From Apodemus sylvaticus (Eukaryota; Chordata; Mammalia; Rodentia; Muridae): DNA of 64,000 nt. The stretch is from NCBI RefSeq assembly GCF_947179515.1, contig NC_067488.1:33207842-33271841 (forward strand), written 5' to 3'. The notes beneath the pieces are model-generated. The model did not search any database, was not told the origin of the DNA, and saw nothing but the letters and a program-made list of their open reading frames with translations. Of this stretch, positions 24,638 to 36,900 are shown in pieces (the stretch's first letter is position 1; every line of letters begins with the position of its first letter). The position numbers and the translations under genes are program-made.

Positions 24638-25520
24638 TTATAAATCAGAACCAGAGGTTTCCAAGTTACTCCTTGGGAGGTAGGTTTTTAACCAATTCAA
24701 GAGCTACCAGCCCACAGGAATGTATAACTCAGTTCAAAACACACTATAAATCGACTCATTTTCATGAGACTATTAAAAAAATGAGCATGCGCTTAATTTT
24801 CTTAGGGCTTCCAAAAACAATAAGAAAGTCTTTGTGTCAAGCCATGTGTGTGGAAGATCTGCCAGGAGTCCAAATCCTTGCATAACTCAGTTAGTCCAAG
24901 GAAAATTCTTTTGTCTCATTGAACTTGGGGCCAAAGAAACGTGCTGGCCTCACAATGGTCCCTTGTCATGTGCCTCAAAGTGTGACAGGAAGTAGTGGTC
25001 ATGGAGTCCATAGGACATTCCCCGTATCATCCCTAATAAGTCACCTAGCTTTAAATCTAGGTCTTGACTGTTCTTGACTTCAGGCTTTCTGAATACTGAG
25101 TGACAGGGAGAGTTGAGGAAAACATCCAAAGTGAAGACGATGAACATTATTTATGCTCAACTTATTAGGAGTGAAAAATGGAATCTATGGGGTTTATAGA
25201 GCAGATAGCAGAAAGAGAAGTGAGAGGATGCTCTAGTCTCTCCTGAGGCACACAGAGCCTGCTGCTTGCCATTTTTCCCTTCAAATTTGCCTTTGAGAGT
25301 GTATAAACCCCAAAGGAAAGCTGTGACTTGGCCGTACATGTTCTTAATACACATGCATATGCACTCGCACATGCATGTATGCATACACATGCATACACAC
25401 AAAACAAAAACAAAACCAATAGTAATAGCAACAAAAAAACAGAGACAAACCAAAAACAGACAAGAAATGGTAACCATGTGAGAAGGCAGATATGTTTGAT
25501 AACTAGGTTGCAGCAAACAT

Positions 25521-25558
<38 letters not shown>

Positions 25559-26416
25559 ATGTGTACATGAGTATGTATTTGTATATACCTGTGTGCATAT
25601 GTGTGTGTGTACAGGCACCTGTCATGTTGTATGCCTTTCATTGATTAAAGCTGGGGAATAAAATAAGAAAGAGGACTACAAGGTACAGAGAAACAATGGC
25701 AGTCATTGGGCAGAGAGGTTTGCACAATGTTTTCTGAAGTTCTGGGTCATTTTGTATATTCACCACTTACTTAACACACATTAGAATTCACCATCTTTGG
25801 ATAAATTATTTCACATTTTACAGTCTGTAGGGGTGTGAGGATAAGGTCTAAATGTCAAATACAGGAGGCTGGTAGGGTGAAACAGGTGTATTAAAAGTAC
25901 AGGGTGGGTACTTTTAGGATGGTCTGATGCAGACCCACTCAGCGTTTAAGCAGACTGCAGATAGATGCATGCACTGTTGTTTGCTGGATGAGAGTGGGTG
26001 GAGAATTCCCTTGGCACTGCCAACTCCAGTGGCTCACTGTCTTTGGGAGAACATATAGAGGCCTCTCTGAGATCATAAACAAGGGGCAAATTTTGAAGAA
26101 CTTGTGAGCACTGGTGAGGAATTTGCATTGTCTCCTGGGCATACTGGGGAGCTGCTGAAGGACTTCTTTTAACAAAGCACACACCTGCTTTGCCCTGAAA
26201 GTCACAGTAAGGAGTAAGAGAGAATAGCATTACCTTTAGGAGAGATAAATAGATGTCTTGGAAGAAACTTAAGTTCCTCATCGCTTGAGGTACTCTGGGA
26301 GAATTCGGATAAACTCTTGTTGACAGAGGGATATTAGAGCTGGTAGGTGTCAAGCTTTGAGATGATGTGTCTCTTTCAGCTCATCCTGTTGTTCTTAACC
26401 TCATTCAGATCTTGGA

Positions 26417-26448
<32 letters not shown>

Positions 26449-26873
26449 ATTCACTTATTAGATATGAAACATTGTATTCTGTGCAGTCAGTGCTGATGCA
26501 GCACACTTTTGTTGCAAAGAATGTGAGGTGCTGTTGTGGAAAGACAGTATGGTAAGGATTGGTGTGCCATAATTTGGATGTAGGTCTTCTATGGCCATCT
26601 ATTTCTGGGAAAGATCAGGAGTTCATCTTACCTATCACTCCCTGCATCCTCTTCTTCAGTAACCATGGTGATACCATGACATCCTTAGATTCTTTTCCCT
26701 GTTCCCCAGTGATCTCTGATGGTTATATACAGTGATAATAATCTTTGAGTTATGTTCTTTTGGAGTGAAAGTGCTGAATGCTTAACTGCTGGTGACCAAT
26801 CTGGTCCTTCTCTGTAGTCAATTAAATCTAAAGTTTAAAAGCATCAAATTGTTCCACTTCAATGGTCAGACTT
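24638..26873. other. unannotated sequence with microsatellites
   Basis: Contains a CATGCA/ACACAC-rich patch (about 25348-25402), a (GT)n run at 25524-25557, and an AT/ACATAT tract at 26417-26447. The two long minus-strand frames at 25157-25641 are driven by the CA/GT repeats. The 135-codon minus-strand frame at 25946-26353 resembles no family known to me. Confidence 0.5.
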
Positions 26874-26891
26874 TGGAGCACAAATTTCTTT

Positions 26892-27133
<242 letters not shown>

Positions 27134-27583
27134 TGGAGCACAAATTTCTTTTAGCCTTGACTAGCAAACTTACTAACCCATGAAGACAAACTTTGGAAAC
27201 TGTAGATTACAGCCATCTAAAAGGTTCTGCCATTAATCTGAGCATCTCTTACCCTCAGCCCCCACTTCCTCACATATAAAAGGAGAGTACTGTTACCTAC
27301 CTGAAAGATATTTTAGGCAGGCATAGGAATGAGTACCCAGTGGGGGGAAAGCACGTGCTGTGTGGAGTTGTGATACAGGAAGTGAGGCACAGAGCTGTGG
27401 AGGGCTCTGGTCTTCCAAGAAAAACAAATGCCTCCTTATGCAGAGGTCTTGGATTTAGCCTAAAGCTCAATGATAGATTTCAGCAGTGCTCTTCGAAGAA
27501 TGGGGTCTCCACCTGAGATCAACCGCATGAAACACACAGGTGCTGACACATCAACCGCATTTACTAAGGAGGGAAACCTTTTT

Positions 27584-27950
27584 GTCTTAGTTGCTTTTCT
27601 ATTGCTGTGCTAACATACTAGAACCAAGGCAACTTATGAAGAAAAGTGTTTATTTTGGGGACTAGCAGTTTCAGAGCTATGAATCCATAGCTATCATGGT
27701 TGGGAGCATGGCAGGAGGCTGGGCAGGGGGCTAGGGCAGTGGCTAAGCGCTTACATCTTGACCCACAAGTACAAGAAAGATAACTGAAAGAGTGTTATGG
27801 ACTTGTAAGAAACCTCGAAACCCACTGCCAGCGACACACCTCATCTAATAAATCCACACCTCCCAGTCCTTCTGAGAAGTTTCTCCAACTGGTAACCAAG
27901 TAGACACATAGTGAACCTTTAGAGGTCATTCTTAGTCACACTCCTATTTT
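27584..27950 (-). mobile_element. MaLR-type LTR
   Basis: Plus strand starts GTCTTAGTTGCTTTTCTATT and runs through ACTTATGAAGAAAAGTGTTT, a CTATCATGGTTGGGAGCATG block and CTGCCAGCGACACACC, the reverse complement of rodent MaLR LTRs. The last ~50 bp at the right edge are uncertain. Confidence 0.65.
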
Positions 27951-29477
27951 CCAGAGACTGGGACACTTGAAACATCTTTTTCAGGATGCCTCCTCTCTAT
28001 TCTCAAAGTATCTGAGAGTCCAAATTGCTCATCAGAAGTTAAGCAAGTGACTGGCATGATGGGATAGCCTTGGGTCTGGTTTGAGGATAGATAAGAAGGG
28101 TTGTTTTGCTGGTTGTGTTAGTTGAGCAGACACCCGTGGACTTTCACCTTCTGTACAAAAAATAGGGACCGAGGGCAGCCATTGAAGATTCATCGAAGTG
28201 GACCAAATAAACTACTGTTTACATGTTTTGTAACATGTAGTAGGTGTTTTAAAGTATTTCATGGAATTAGAGCAAAAAGAAATGAGAGAGCAGTAGGGCC
28301 CTATAGAGTCTAGGCAGAGAGGCCAGAGACCAGATGAACCACACCCCATCTATTGAAGATGATTTTCCTTTTAGAGACATGTTACCATGGGGATTGCAGA
28401 GATAAGGCATTGTCATAGTGCCAGACTCTTACATGATACAGTTTTAAGTATTGCTGATAATTGTCATTCAGGTTGTAATGATGTGGTACAAACACTAGCA
28501 ATGTGGTGAAATAAGGCTGTTTTTCATGGGCTAAGGTTGGACTCTTATGTGTGAGCTGCTTGAAGGAGCCAGTGTGAAAGGCTGATGGGAGCAGTATTTG
28601 AGATGGGAGAATAAACTTGGAACATCTGCTAGTGGAAAGAATGGAATGTGGGTCTGTCTAATGGGTAAAGTGTGGCAGATTACCAGGTTGGAGAAAGGAA
28701 CACAGGGTCAGTCCTGTGGGACACTGGCTATCACGGGAAGGCCTTGTTGGGTTTGGACAGGAAATTTGCAGGCTGGAGAGATCTTCTAGGGAAGGTGTAC
28801 ACAGTCCAATAAGGAAGGTGCAGCCTTGAAATCCATGCTAGGCAGAGGTGTGAAGGATCTAAAGGGGGACAGTGGGACTGTGTCACATTACTCTCAGCTC
28901 CTTTTCACATTTCCAGTCTTGGCCCTCCTGTCTTCTTCACTTCACTCCCATGACTAAGCAGTGAAGAATTATCAGATCTATTTTAGGACAGGAAACCAAA
29001 GCTGAGACTGACTTAATCAGCCAAGGTCCTAGTGCTGGCCATAGCAGAGGTTTGTCAGGGTCCAGGTATGTAGTCCCTAAGCCAGGTTCTTGGGAACACC
29101 TACTTCTGAGCAAGCCAGCCACAGTGATGACAGCCTCTTTTTAGATGGTCCAGAAAACCATGCAAACCACATGGTAGACTCTCTGCAAACCACAACTGTG
29201 GTAGCAGAAAGGCGCATGTCTGGGACCTGACAGACTACACAGAAATGTTGCTACCTATGGAGTCTCCCCCACAGTGCATCCATCTGCTTCAAAGAACAGC
29301 TGATGAAGACACTCATGTGGCACCTGTGGTGCTTGTGTAGAATTTGTGCTGAAACCCCAGGGAACAGCACACTGTGACCCCCTCCCCCCAATTATAGACT
29401 CCTGAGCAGCAGGTACCAATCTAGGCTAGTGTTCTCTGGCGTGCCAGAAATGCATTGATCTTTGTTTATTTCCCCAG
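27951..29477. other. unannotated sequence
   Basis: No gene or repeat recognised. Confidence 0.45.
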
Positions 29478-29518
29478 GGGAATCCAGTTTCAACTTCAAG
29501 CTGTTACTGGCTGGAGAG
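29478..29518 (+). other. exon-like 41-nt segment with strong splice sites
   Basis: A pyrimidine-rich acceptor (TTTGTTTATTTCCCCAG) ends at 29477 and a near-consensus donor (GAGAG/GTGAGTACG) starts at 29519. One frame through the segment is open and reads ESSFNFKLLLAGE, which looks protein-like, but I cannot assign it to a known protein. 41 nt is not a multiple of three. It could be a genuine small exon or a chance pair of splice signals. No neighbouring exon was identified. Confidence 0.3.
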
Positions 29519-31457
29519 GTGAGTACGTGATTTCAGCCCCTTTGGGCATTCTTCCCAGGAGATGCAGCTCAGATCCTGCATTTTGTTGATCTCTAAGGTG
29601 CTGAGCAGAGCAGAGGCGTTCTGTGTTGTTATTGCTAGAGGTGATGTTCCCATCTGGGCTTCAGCCCCTGTGTCCTCTCTTGCCTCTGATCATGAGTCAG
29701 TCTCCTTTGGCTAGGGACAGAGAACACATGACTGGTTCTGGCCTCATTCTGCTGTAAAGGAACAGCCATTTCCAGGCTTATTCTGCTGCCTGATGACACA
29801 CTGAGACTTGGGGACTCAGTTGGGTCCCTTGCAGACATCTGGATCCAATGCCCAGATGTCCCTTCTGCTTCCAGAGAAGTCTGAGCTTTGATCTTTGGGC
29901 AATCTTGCTGTCGCAAGAGCCCGAAGCACAGTCCATACTCACCACACACAATACAGACCCTTTTGTCTTTGTGTTAGAAGGTCAGGCTTTAACAACAGAA
30001 TGCCCCCAAAGTGTATTATCTGTTCTTCATTTTACTGGGTCATCTTTCTTATCACCCAATAAACACTGAGTATCTTTACCTGTTGTTTAGATGCAGGAAA
30101 GGAACACAGGACACAAGGATATATGGATACCATAAATCCCAACTAGATAGAAAAGAACCCTATTATTAAAAATTCATCATTAACTTCATTGTGCACCCAA
30201 TTTTGGAAGCATCTGCTTGGAAGTCAGGTGACTTGGTTTGAATAGTAATTGTGAGGTACTGGGCTTATCAGTTGATGCACACATATGATTTTTTCTTCTC
30301 CTATAAAATAGAAGTAATTATTCTTAAATAATAGCTTATTTGTGGTTTATAAAAGACAATGTCAGTTATGCTATCAGACCAGTGCTAGGTATTATTAGTG
30401 TTCCTGCCTGAACAGACTTCCAGTTTCTACTGGCAATGCATTTCTCTACCTGTTGGGAAATCTCTTAGACTTCCAGGTTCTTTTATTTCCTAGAAGTTCT
30501 CATAAAACTCAGTGATGCTGTTATTATTACCAACATTATTATCATATAATGGTATTGATCAAATGTTCCCCAAAGACCAAATTTCATTAATCAAAATGCC
30601 AGTCTTCAAGGTGATGGTATTATGAATGAATTATTCAGAAGAAAGTAGGTCTAGAGAGTAGATGCTTTATTAACAGGAATAGGGACCTAATGAAAGAGAC
30701 TGCAGAGATGTTCCTTACCCTTCTACTGCATGAGAACATACTCAGAAGACATCTATCTGCAAACCAGGAAGGATGCTCGCTAGATTCCAAATCTGCCAGT
30801 TCTGTGACCTTAGACTTCCCAGATTTCAGAACTGTGGTAAAGATAATTTTGTTATTTATAGCCCACCAACTTATAGTGTTCTACAGTGGTCTCTAAAATG
30901 GACTGGACTAGTGCCTTCTGGGATATTTAACCTTTTGGCACTGTGACCCTAATGTCAACATCTACATATCCATGTTACCTCATAAAGTCATAAAACCATG
31001 ATGTTTTAAGTTTATGATATTTGATATCACATTTGAAAGTCTCCTTGGCTACATGAAGCCTATGAGCTGTCAATTGGACATCCCCAGGGTATACAATAGA
31101 AATAAACAAACAAATAGGTCAGAATAAGCAAAAGAGAAATGTCATACAGGTCAGGAGAGATCTAGGGATCAGCCCCTGGTTGTCCTCTTCTGGTGGACCT
31201 ATGCAAATAGCACTTACTTATCCCAGCAACTGCAGGCTACACTTACAGAGTCTTGAGAGCAGGGGTGCTTACCTGAGCCTTTGCAATGTAGCTATAATTG
31301 TTTTTTTGTGTGACTGATCTGCACATATCAAGTAAACACACATATGGAGTGTCCACCACCATAAATCACATGGTCACCATAGACTGTGGACCACAGCCTT
31401 GAGCTTAATAAGGAGAATTCCAAGATATTAGATCTAGAACAAGGGATAAATATATAT
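29519..31457. other. unannotated sequence
   Basis: No gene or repeat recognised. Frames at 29635-29949 (-) and 30690-30896 (+) show no domain. Confidence 0.45.
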
Positions 31458-31588
31458 TTCTCTCTCTTCTTCCTTTCTCTCTCCTCTCCTCTCCTCTCCC
31501 TTCCCCTCTTTCTTCTCCTCTCCTCTCCTCTCCTCTCCTCTCCTCTCCTCTCCTCTCCTCTCTCCTTCCTCCCTCTCCCTCTTTCCCT
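31458..31588 (+). repeat. polypyrimidine tract, (CTCTC/CTCCT)n
   Basis: Uninterrupted pyrimidine sequence dominated by the pentamer TCTCC (about nine consecutive units around 31515-31561). It produces a Ser/Leu/Pro frame on + and an Arg/Glu/Gly frame on - that should not be annotated as genes. Confidence 0.93.
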
Positions 31589-31861
31589 GTGTCTTATTTG
31601 TTTATCTATGGATTGGGCTTGGGCCATGTGTGTGCTCTATCTCCAAGTTAATCTCAGGTCCTTCAAATCCTTTATGTTACCACACAACCCACCTCTTTAT
31701 CCTGGACAAGCCAACAGTGCTCTGACAACTCATTCAACAGTTTTTACCTTCTTAACCTCCTGTAGCAATGTAGGATTTCCAAATGAGGGAGGGGGACATC
31801 AATCCGTTCACAAAGCCTTTGACCCAAAATTTGTTTTGCCTACAAGGTGTGCAGGAATAAA

Positions 31862-32525
31862 GATGGAGTAGAGACTGAGAGGAACAGCCAACAAACTTGA
31901 GACCCATCCGACGTGTGAGAGTCAACTCCTGACACTATTGATGATGCTCTACAAAGTTTGCAGACAGGTGCCTGGCATATCTGTCTCCTGAGAAGCTTCA
32001 TCCTAGCAGCTGATGGAAACAGATGCAGAGACCCACAGCTAAAAACCAAGATGAGTTCAGAAAGTCTTGTGGAAGAGTGGGGGATTGAATTGAACAAGCC
32101 TGAGGGATGAAGAACACCACAAGATAAACTCTAAAATCAACCAATCTGGGCCTTATGGGGCTTACAGAAATTGGGCCACTAACCAAAGAACATTCACGGG
32201 CTGGACCTAGACACCCCTACACATTTGTAGCAGATGTCCAGCTTGGTTTTCATGTTGGTCTCCTAATAATTAGAGCAGGGGCTGCCTCTGACTCTGCTGC
32301 CTGGCATTGGATCCTTTTCCCTCAACTGGACTGCCTGGTTAGGCCTCAGTGGGAGAGGATGTCTTTAATCCTGCTGGGACTGGATGGTGCAGGGTGGGGT
32401 GAAACCACTAGGAGGTTCCTTCTTCACTGAGGAGAAGGGGAGGGGCAGTGGAGGGAGGATTTGTAAGGGTGGGACTGGGGAGAGAGGAGGGAGGGGAGTT
32501 GTAAAGTGAATAAAAAAAATGAATT
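31862..32525 (+). mobile_element. Lx-like L1 3'UTR fragment
   Basis: Segments such as CTAATAATTAGAGCAGGGGC, GGCCTCAGTGGGAGAGGATG, GAGGAGAAGGGGAGGGGCAG and GTAAAGTGAATAAAAAAAAT appear in the order I remember from the 3' end of old rodent L1 (Lx) elements. The terminal A-run is at 32511-32519. Only the 3' end is present. Confidence 0.7.
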
Positions 32526-32649
32526 ATTGGAAGATAAAAAATAACCTTGGTTTGTCTTTCCTGATCTTTTCAGATCACTTCCTTAACATCCCAGACTAGG
32601 CACTTGGCTTGCTCTGGAATCTCACCCGTCGTCTTCATCTTTCCTGTAG

Positions 32650-32725
32650 GAGAACTCAGTGCTCTGCTGAGGGTTTCTTGCCCCTGCACCTCCTTCATGC
32701 CCTTAGTGTCAAGATGGCTGCTTAG
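32650..32725 (+). other. weaker exon-like 76-nt segment
   Basis: Acceptor CTTCATCTTTCCTGTAG at 32633-32649 and donor TTAG/GTGAGTCC at 32726. One frame is open throughout, the other two contain stops (one only at the last codon). It lies just downstream of an L1 end. I recognise no protein similarity. Confidence 0.15.
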
Positions 32726-32979
32726 GTGAGTCCAACCCCTCCCTTATACTAGGACAGATTCACCCTTACTGATCTCTCCAGTTCAGTCCTTTGAAGTCTT
32801 CCTCTCAAGCTGTCTTGGCAAACAGGGCTTCAGTTTCCTGGCCCCTTGCCGGTCACTTCCTTCCCAGTCTACTGAATCCAAGTTGTTATTCAAGTAGGAT
32901 TACTCACTCCCCTGGTATTTTCTCCCACCATCTGGAAGGCTTGTTTTCTCTGTCCCTCTCTGAAGTAATGGCTCCTATA

Positions 32980-33179
32980 CCCATCACTATCCAATCACCA
33001 ATGCAGGGCATTTGTCCTGGGTCCATCACTATTCAATCACCACTCCTCTTGGGTCCATCACTATTCAATCACCAGTGCCGGCCACTCCCCTTGGGCCCAT
33101 CACTATTCAATCACCAGTGTAGGCTACTCCCCCTGGGCCCATCACTATTTAATCACCAGTGCAGGCCACTCCCTCTGGG
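32980..33179 (+). repeat. 42-bp minisatellite, about 4.8 copies
   Basis: Units start at 32980, 33022, 33054, 33096 and 33138 with the shared word CCATCACTATTCAATCACC. The second unit is 10 bp short. Since 42 is a multiple of three, one + strand frame (32791-33201) stays open and encodes the 14-residue repeat LGPSLFNHQCRPLP. That explains the 136-codon frame, for which there is no other coding evidence. Confidence 0.95.
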
Positions 33180-33415
33180 CCTCTCTCTTCATCTTGGATA
33201 AGCTTTCACTGTCCTCCCTCATGGTTCCATGGTGCCTTGGAGAATCTGATGGCTGAAGCTCTTTGGGCGTTAGTGTAGATGGTAATAAGCCTGGGCCAGA
33301 CACACAGAAGACACATGGTATGCACTTTTCCACTTAATAAACAGGGAATAAATGACAAAATCAGAGCATGGACTCCACGTATTAAAGAGACTTGGGTACT
33401 GACCCCTCTTTCGTA

Positions 33416-33636
33416 CAGTGGTTCTCAACCTTCCTAATGCTACGACCTCAGTAATTCAGTTCCTCAGTTGTGGTGACCCCCTGACCACTAGGACCATAAA
33501 TCATTTCGATGCTACCTACCCCATCACTGCAATGCTGTTACTGTTATGAATCATAGTGTAAATATTTGTGTTTTCCGATGGTCTTAGGCAACCTCTGAGA
33601 AAGGGTTGTTTGATCCTCCCAGGTTGAGAACTGCTG
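33416..33636. mobile_element. URR1-like hAT-Charlie MITE
   Basis: Starts CAGTGGTTCTCAACCTTCCT and ends with CAGGTTGAGAACTGCTG, i.e. imperfect terminal inverted repeats of the hAT-Charlie type (CAGTGGTTCTCAACC). The middle (CTGTTATGAATCATAGTGTA) also matches the rodent URR1 consensus as I recall it. The flanking 8-mers CTTTCGTA and CTTTAGGG agree at 5 of 8 positions, a decayed target duplication. Confidence 0.9.
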
Positions 33637-34061
33637 CTTTAGGGTTGGTCATTCCTGAACATGTGGGATTAGATTTCACAGTTTCTAAGGGAAGTCGTTT
33701 TAACTGTAAAATATTTGAATTTAATGCTCAATTCCCATGCAGCTTCTTCCTTACTCCTCCCATTGATTTTGGTTTTCTTCATCAATCATTCCTTGCTGTA
33801 CCCTGGGCTCAGGAATCAGCAGGCTGTTGTCACTTTGTCATGTTGTACCCAGCTGAAAGCAAATAAAATACTCCTGGAAGCCTCTGTTGTATGAGAGAAC
33901 GTTTATTATGTTTGAGCTTTGGAAGCCGGTTGTCACTTGCTAGCTGTGCTTCAGCATAGTGGTGTTTTTCCATTATCGCTTTGGCTGCAGGAAGGAAATC
34001 CCAGTGGTCTCAGACACTGCCACCTCGTGGTTAAGTGGAAAATAACACATCTTTTAGAAAA
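33637..34061. other. unannotated sequence
   Basis: No gene or repeat recognised between the URR1-like element and the A-run. Confidence 0.45.
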
Positions 34062-34097
34062 AGAAAAAGAAAAAAAAAAAAAAAAAAAAAAAAAAAA
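34062..34097 (+). repeat. poly(A) run
   Basis: AAAAAGAAAAAGAAAA followed by about 27 consecutive A. It may be the tail of a lost or unrecognised retrocopy whose end seeded the adjacent pentamer array. Confidence 0.9.
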
Positions 34098-34114
34098 CGT
34101 TTCTGAAGGCAAAA

Positions 34115-34414
34115 CCAAAGCCAAGCCAAGCCAAGCCAAACCAAACCAAGCCAAGCCAAGCCAAACCAAGCCAAGCCAAGCCAAACCAAACCAAACCAAA
34201 CCAAACCAAACCAAACCAAACCAAACCAAACCAAACCAAGCCAAGCCAAACCAAACCAAACCAAGCCAAGCCAAGCCAAGCCAAACCAAACCAAGCCAAG
34301 CCAAGCCAAGCCAAGCCAAGCCAAGCCAAGCCAAGCCAAGCCAAGCCAAGCCAAGCCAAGCCAAGCCAAACCAAACCAAACCAAACCAAACCAAACCAAA
34401 CCAAACCAAACCAA
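34115..34414 (+). repeat. CCAAR pentamer array (about 59 units)
   Basis: A pure pentameric array in which each unit is CCAAG or CCAAA. From 34121 the unit types run 3G,2A,3G,1A,3G,11A,2G,3A,4G,2A,15G,9A (58 units). Neither unit contains a stop in any of the six frames, so overlapping long frames appear on both strands (KPSQA-type on +, GLAWL-type on -). They are repeat artefacts. Confidence 0.98.
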
Positions 34415-34841
34415 TTTGCTGGAGAACTGAGGGTACAGAAACTAGAAGAACCCCACCAAATTTGGGATGCTTGCTCCATTCCAGCAGCTGTGAGAGGCAC
34501 GTACCAGCTTAAAGCTCATGCAGTCTCTACCACCACAGGACAAATGACACTGCAGTCTCTGACCGCAGATCTGTAATAGACCCTCTGAGAGATCAGTTTC
34601 CAAAAGCACTGTGTATTGTGGCTTGGGAGATTTCATACCCCAAAACATCAACCCCTGATTATCTACCACAGATAAAGCCAATCTTTGGGGAGAACTCAGA
34701 CTCATGGATTCCTTACACCTTGTACATAGGGACAGATGATTAGTAAATTCAAACATCAGATAGGGTGCTACTTAGAAGAAAGATTATGTTAGTGGCCTAC
34801 AGAGACGCCCCACCCCCTGGAGCAAACAGATTTAAACTATG

Positions 34842-35281
34842 TGTGTTGGCTTGTTTGTTTGTTTGTTTTGTCAACCTGACACAAACTAGAAACATTTGAG
34901 AGGGGGAGAATTTCAGTTGAAGAAAAAAATGGCTCCATAAGCTTAGACTGCAGGCAAGCCCATAGGGCATTTTCTTAGTGATTGATTGATTTGGGAGGAC
35001 CCAGCCCACTGTGGGTGTGGCCATCTCTGGGCCCGTGGTCCCGCATGCTGTACAAAGACAAGGTGAGCCATGAGGGGCAAGCCAGTTAATCAGACACCAT
35101 TTGGAGTTAAACGTGGCCTCTGCATCAACTCCTTCTTCTAGGTTGCTGCCCTGTTTGAGTTCTTGCTCTGACTTGCCTCAGTGATGTACAGTGATGTGGA
35201 ACTTGTAGCTGAAAGGAACATTTTACTCTCAAGTTGTTTTTGGTCAGTGCTTTATCACAGCAACAGACACTTAACTAAGGA
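34842..35281 (+). mobile_element. MaLR-type LTR, sense orientation
   Basis: Contains GTCAACCTGACACAAACTAG, GGCAAGCCCATAGGGCATTT, GATTGATTTGGGAGGACCCA, CAGTGATGTGGAACTTGTAG and ends TATCACAGCAACAGACACTT-AACTAAGG, the typical rodent MaLR LTR ending (CAGCAATAGAAACCCTAACT). The first 30 bp include a GTTT repeat. Related in sequence, opposite in orientation, to the copy at 44317-44676. Confidence 0.85.
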
Positions 35282-36898
35282 AGGCACTATATAAGAAAAC
35301 CTTCAACTCAATAAAAAAAGGTCATTGAAACACAAAACCATACCATTCTTGGACTGCTTCTTTAATCCACACAGTATTTCTTTGTCATCTTCACTGTGCA
35401 GAGTCTTCCCGAGGGGCAAACCATGTTTGACTGTTCTCTGCATCCAGGACCTAGGACAGAGGCTGAATTCCAAACAGAGTTCTTGGTGAATGAAACAAAG
35501 AGCAGTTACAGATGTTCTCAGGTACCTGGGATGCTTGGGTGAGGTGAGCATCTTTCTTTCAAAGGGGCTGCTTGGATGCTTGGAGACCATTTGGAGGCAA
35601 TGTTCTAAAGTAGATCTTCCAGAACCAGAGGGCAGGGCTTCACAGAAGGAAGCTGTGAGGAGACTCAGTATGCTCAAAAACTGGTCTTGAAATTGGATAG
35701 CAGCCAGGAACGTGTTGTAGGGATAGGTTTTCATGGTACAATGCCTTTGGCCCTGAATCTCCTTACTCTGACCTAAGACCCTTATGGATCAGAGAGGCTG
35801 GTGTTCCATTGTCCCGTACTTGCAGGCCCTCCATCTCCTTTCACATCAGGCACAGTCTACACATCATGATGGAACTCTTCTCAGGGGTGCCCAGATGATG
35901 TGGATTCTAGAAAGTAGGGACACTTACTGAGTCATTGAATACAACGACATTTTGAATCTGTCTTAAAATGACTACAGACAGTGCTCTGGGCAGCAGGGTA
36001 TTCTGTTCCCCCCATTTCAGCCATATGGCCAACCACATTGTATGCCCACCGACCCCACACCCATGCTATGATCCTCCCAGCCTTTTCCCTAAGGGGGAGG
36101 CTACATATCCATGTTCCATGTTCCTTTGATGGACATGCTGAGATGACTGACTTTGCCTTCCATCAGGGGAGTGGACCTACGGAAACAGAAGCAAGATAAC
36201 TCTTAATGTCATTTCTCTTTGGAAAAGAGAGTTAACGTTAGGCAGAAACCAGTTCCAGAAGTAGAGGACTGTGGGACAGACCTGAACTTGACTACACTTG
36301 TAATCAGCTGCTCCAGCCAACTAGCTGAGTTACAGACCCGTGAGTGGGAAAAATATTTATGGCAAATCATTGAGATTTTGGGCATTTGCGAAGAATGAAA
36401 CTATTGCCCCAAAACAAATGAATGTATTCCAGAAGAGGTAGGACCAGTGAATGGTAGTTGTAGAGAGAGACATATTCAACAAGTATTCCAAATTCTTATT
36501 TCTATAAAGGCAAGATGGAGGGGTTAGTTTTCTTGGATGCATTGATAGGTTTGAACATGGAAGTCTGAATGCTGGAACTGTAGTTGTGAAGGTTTGCTTT
36601 GTGCAGCAGAAATGATGGACGTGTTGTTCCATGGGCAATTGAATTGTCAGGGAGAGAGGGGAGAGGGAACTAGAAAAAGAAGGCAAGGTAGAAAATAAAG
36701 GTGATAGCGGAATGTGGTGGAAGATGATGACTATATATTGAATTTTGTTACTTCAAAATTTGTATGTTGAAGCAAGGCCTAACCATTGATAGGATGGTGA
36801 TACGGTGCTTTCAGTGACGTTCCTGAAGTTAAGCAAGATTGTAATGGAAGTGTCTTAAGCTAATAGAATTAATTAGCCTTAGAAAAGGTGAAAGAGAA
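35282..36898. other. unannotated sequence
   Basis: No gene or repeat recognised. The 143-codon minus-strand frame at 35303-35734 lacks any domain, signal or composition feature that I recognise. Confidence 0.45.
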
Positions 36899-36900
36899 GG

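Noticed and set aside
25157..25641. Two overlapping minus-strand frames of 153 and 158 codons rich in His and Thr
   Set aside because: Their repetitive part is the (GT)n/CATGCA microsatellite on the + strand; overlapping frames of equal length are typical of such tracts.
25946..26353. 135-codon minus-strand frame
   Set aside because: No similarity known to me and a second overlapping frame of 88 codons exists in the same DNA; treated as chance.
31386..31871. 161-codon + strand frame
   Set aside because: Half of it is the polypyrimidine tract; the rest overlaps the start of an L1 3'UTR-like block and has no recognisable domain.
34115..34414. CRISPR-like or regulatory array interpretation of the pentamer repeat
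   Set aside because: No spacers: the units are contiguous pentamers, i.e. a simple satellite in mammalian DNA.
33919..34512. 197-codon + strand frame and several 127-152-codon minus-strand frames
   Set aside because: All are produced by the CCAAR pentamer array and the adjacent A/T run; neither pentamer variant creates stops in any frame.
35303..35734. 143-codon minus-strand frame
   Set aside because: No domain, no splice or promoter context, and a length not unusual across 64 kb in six frames.
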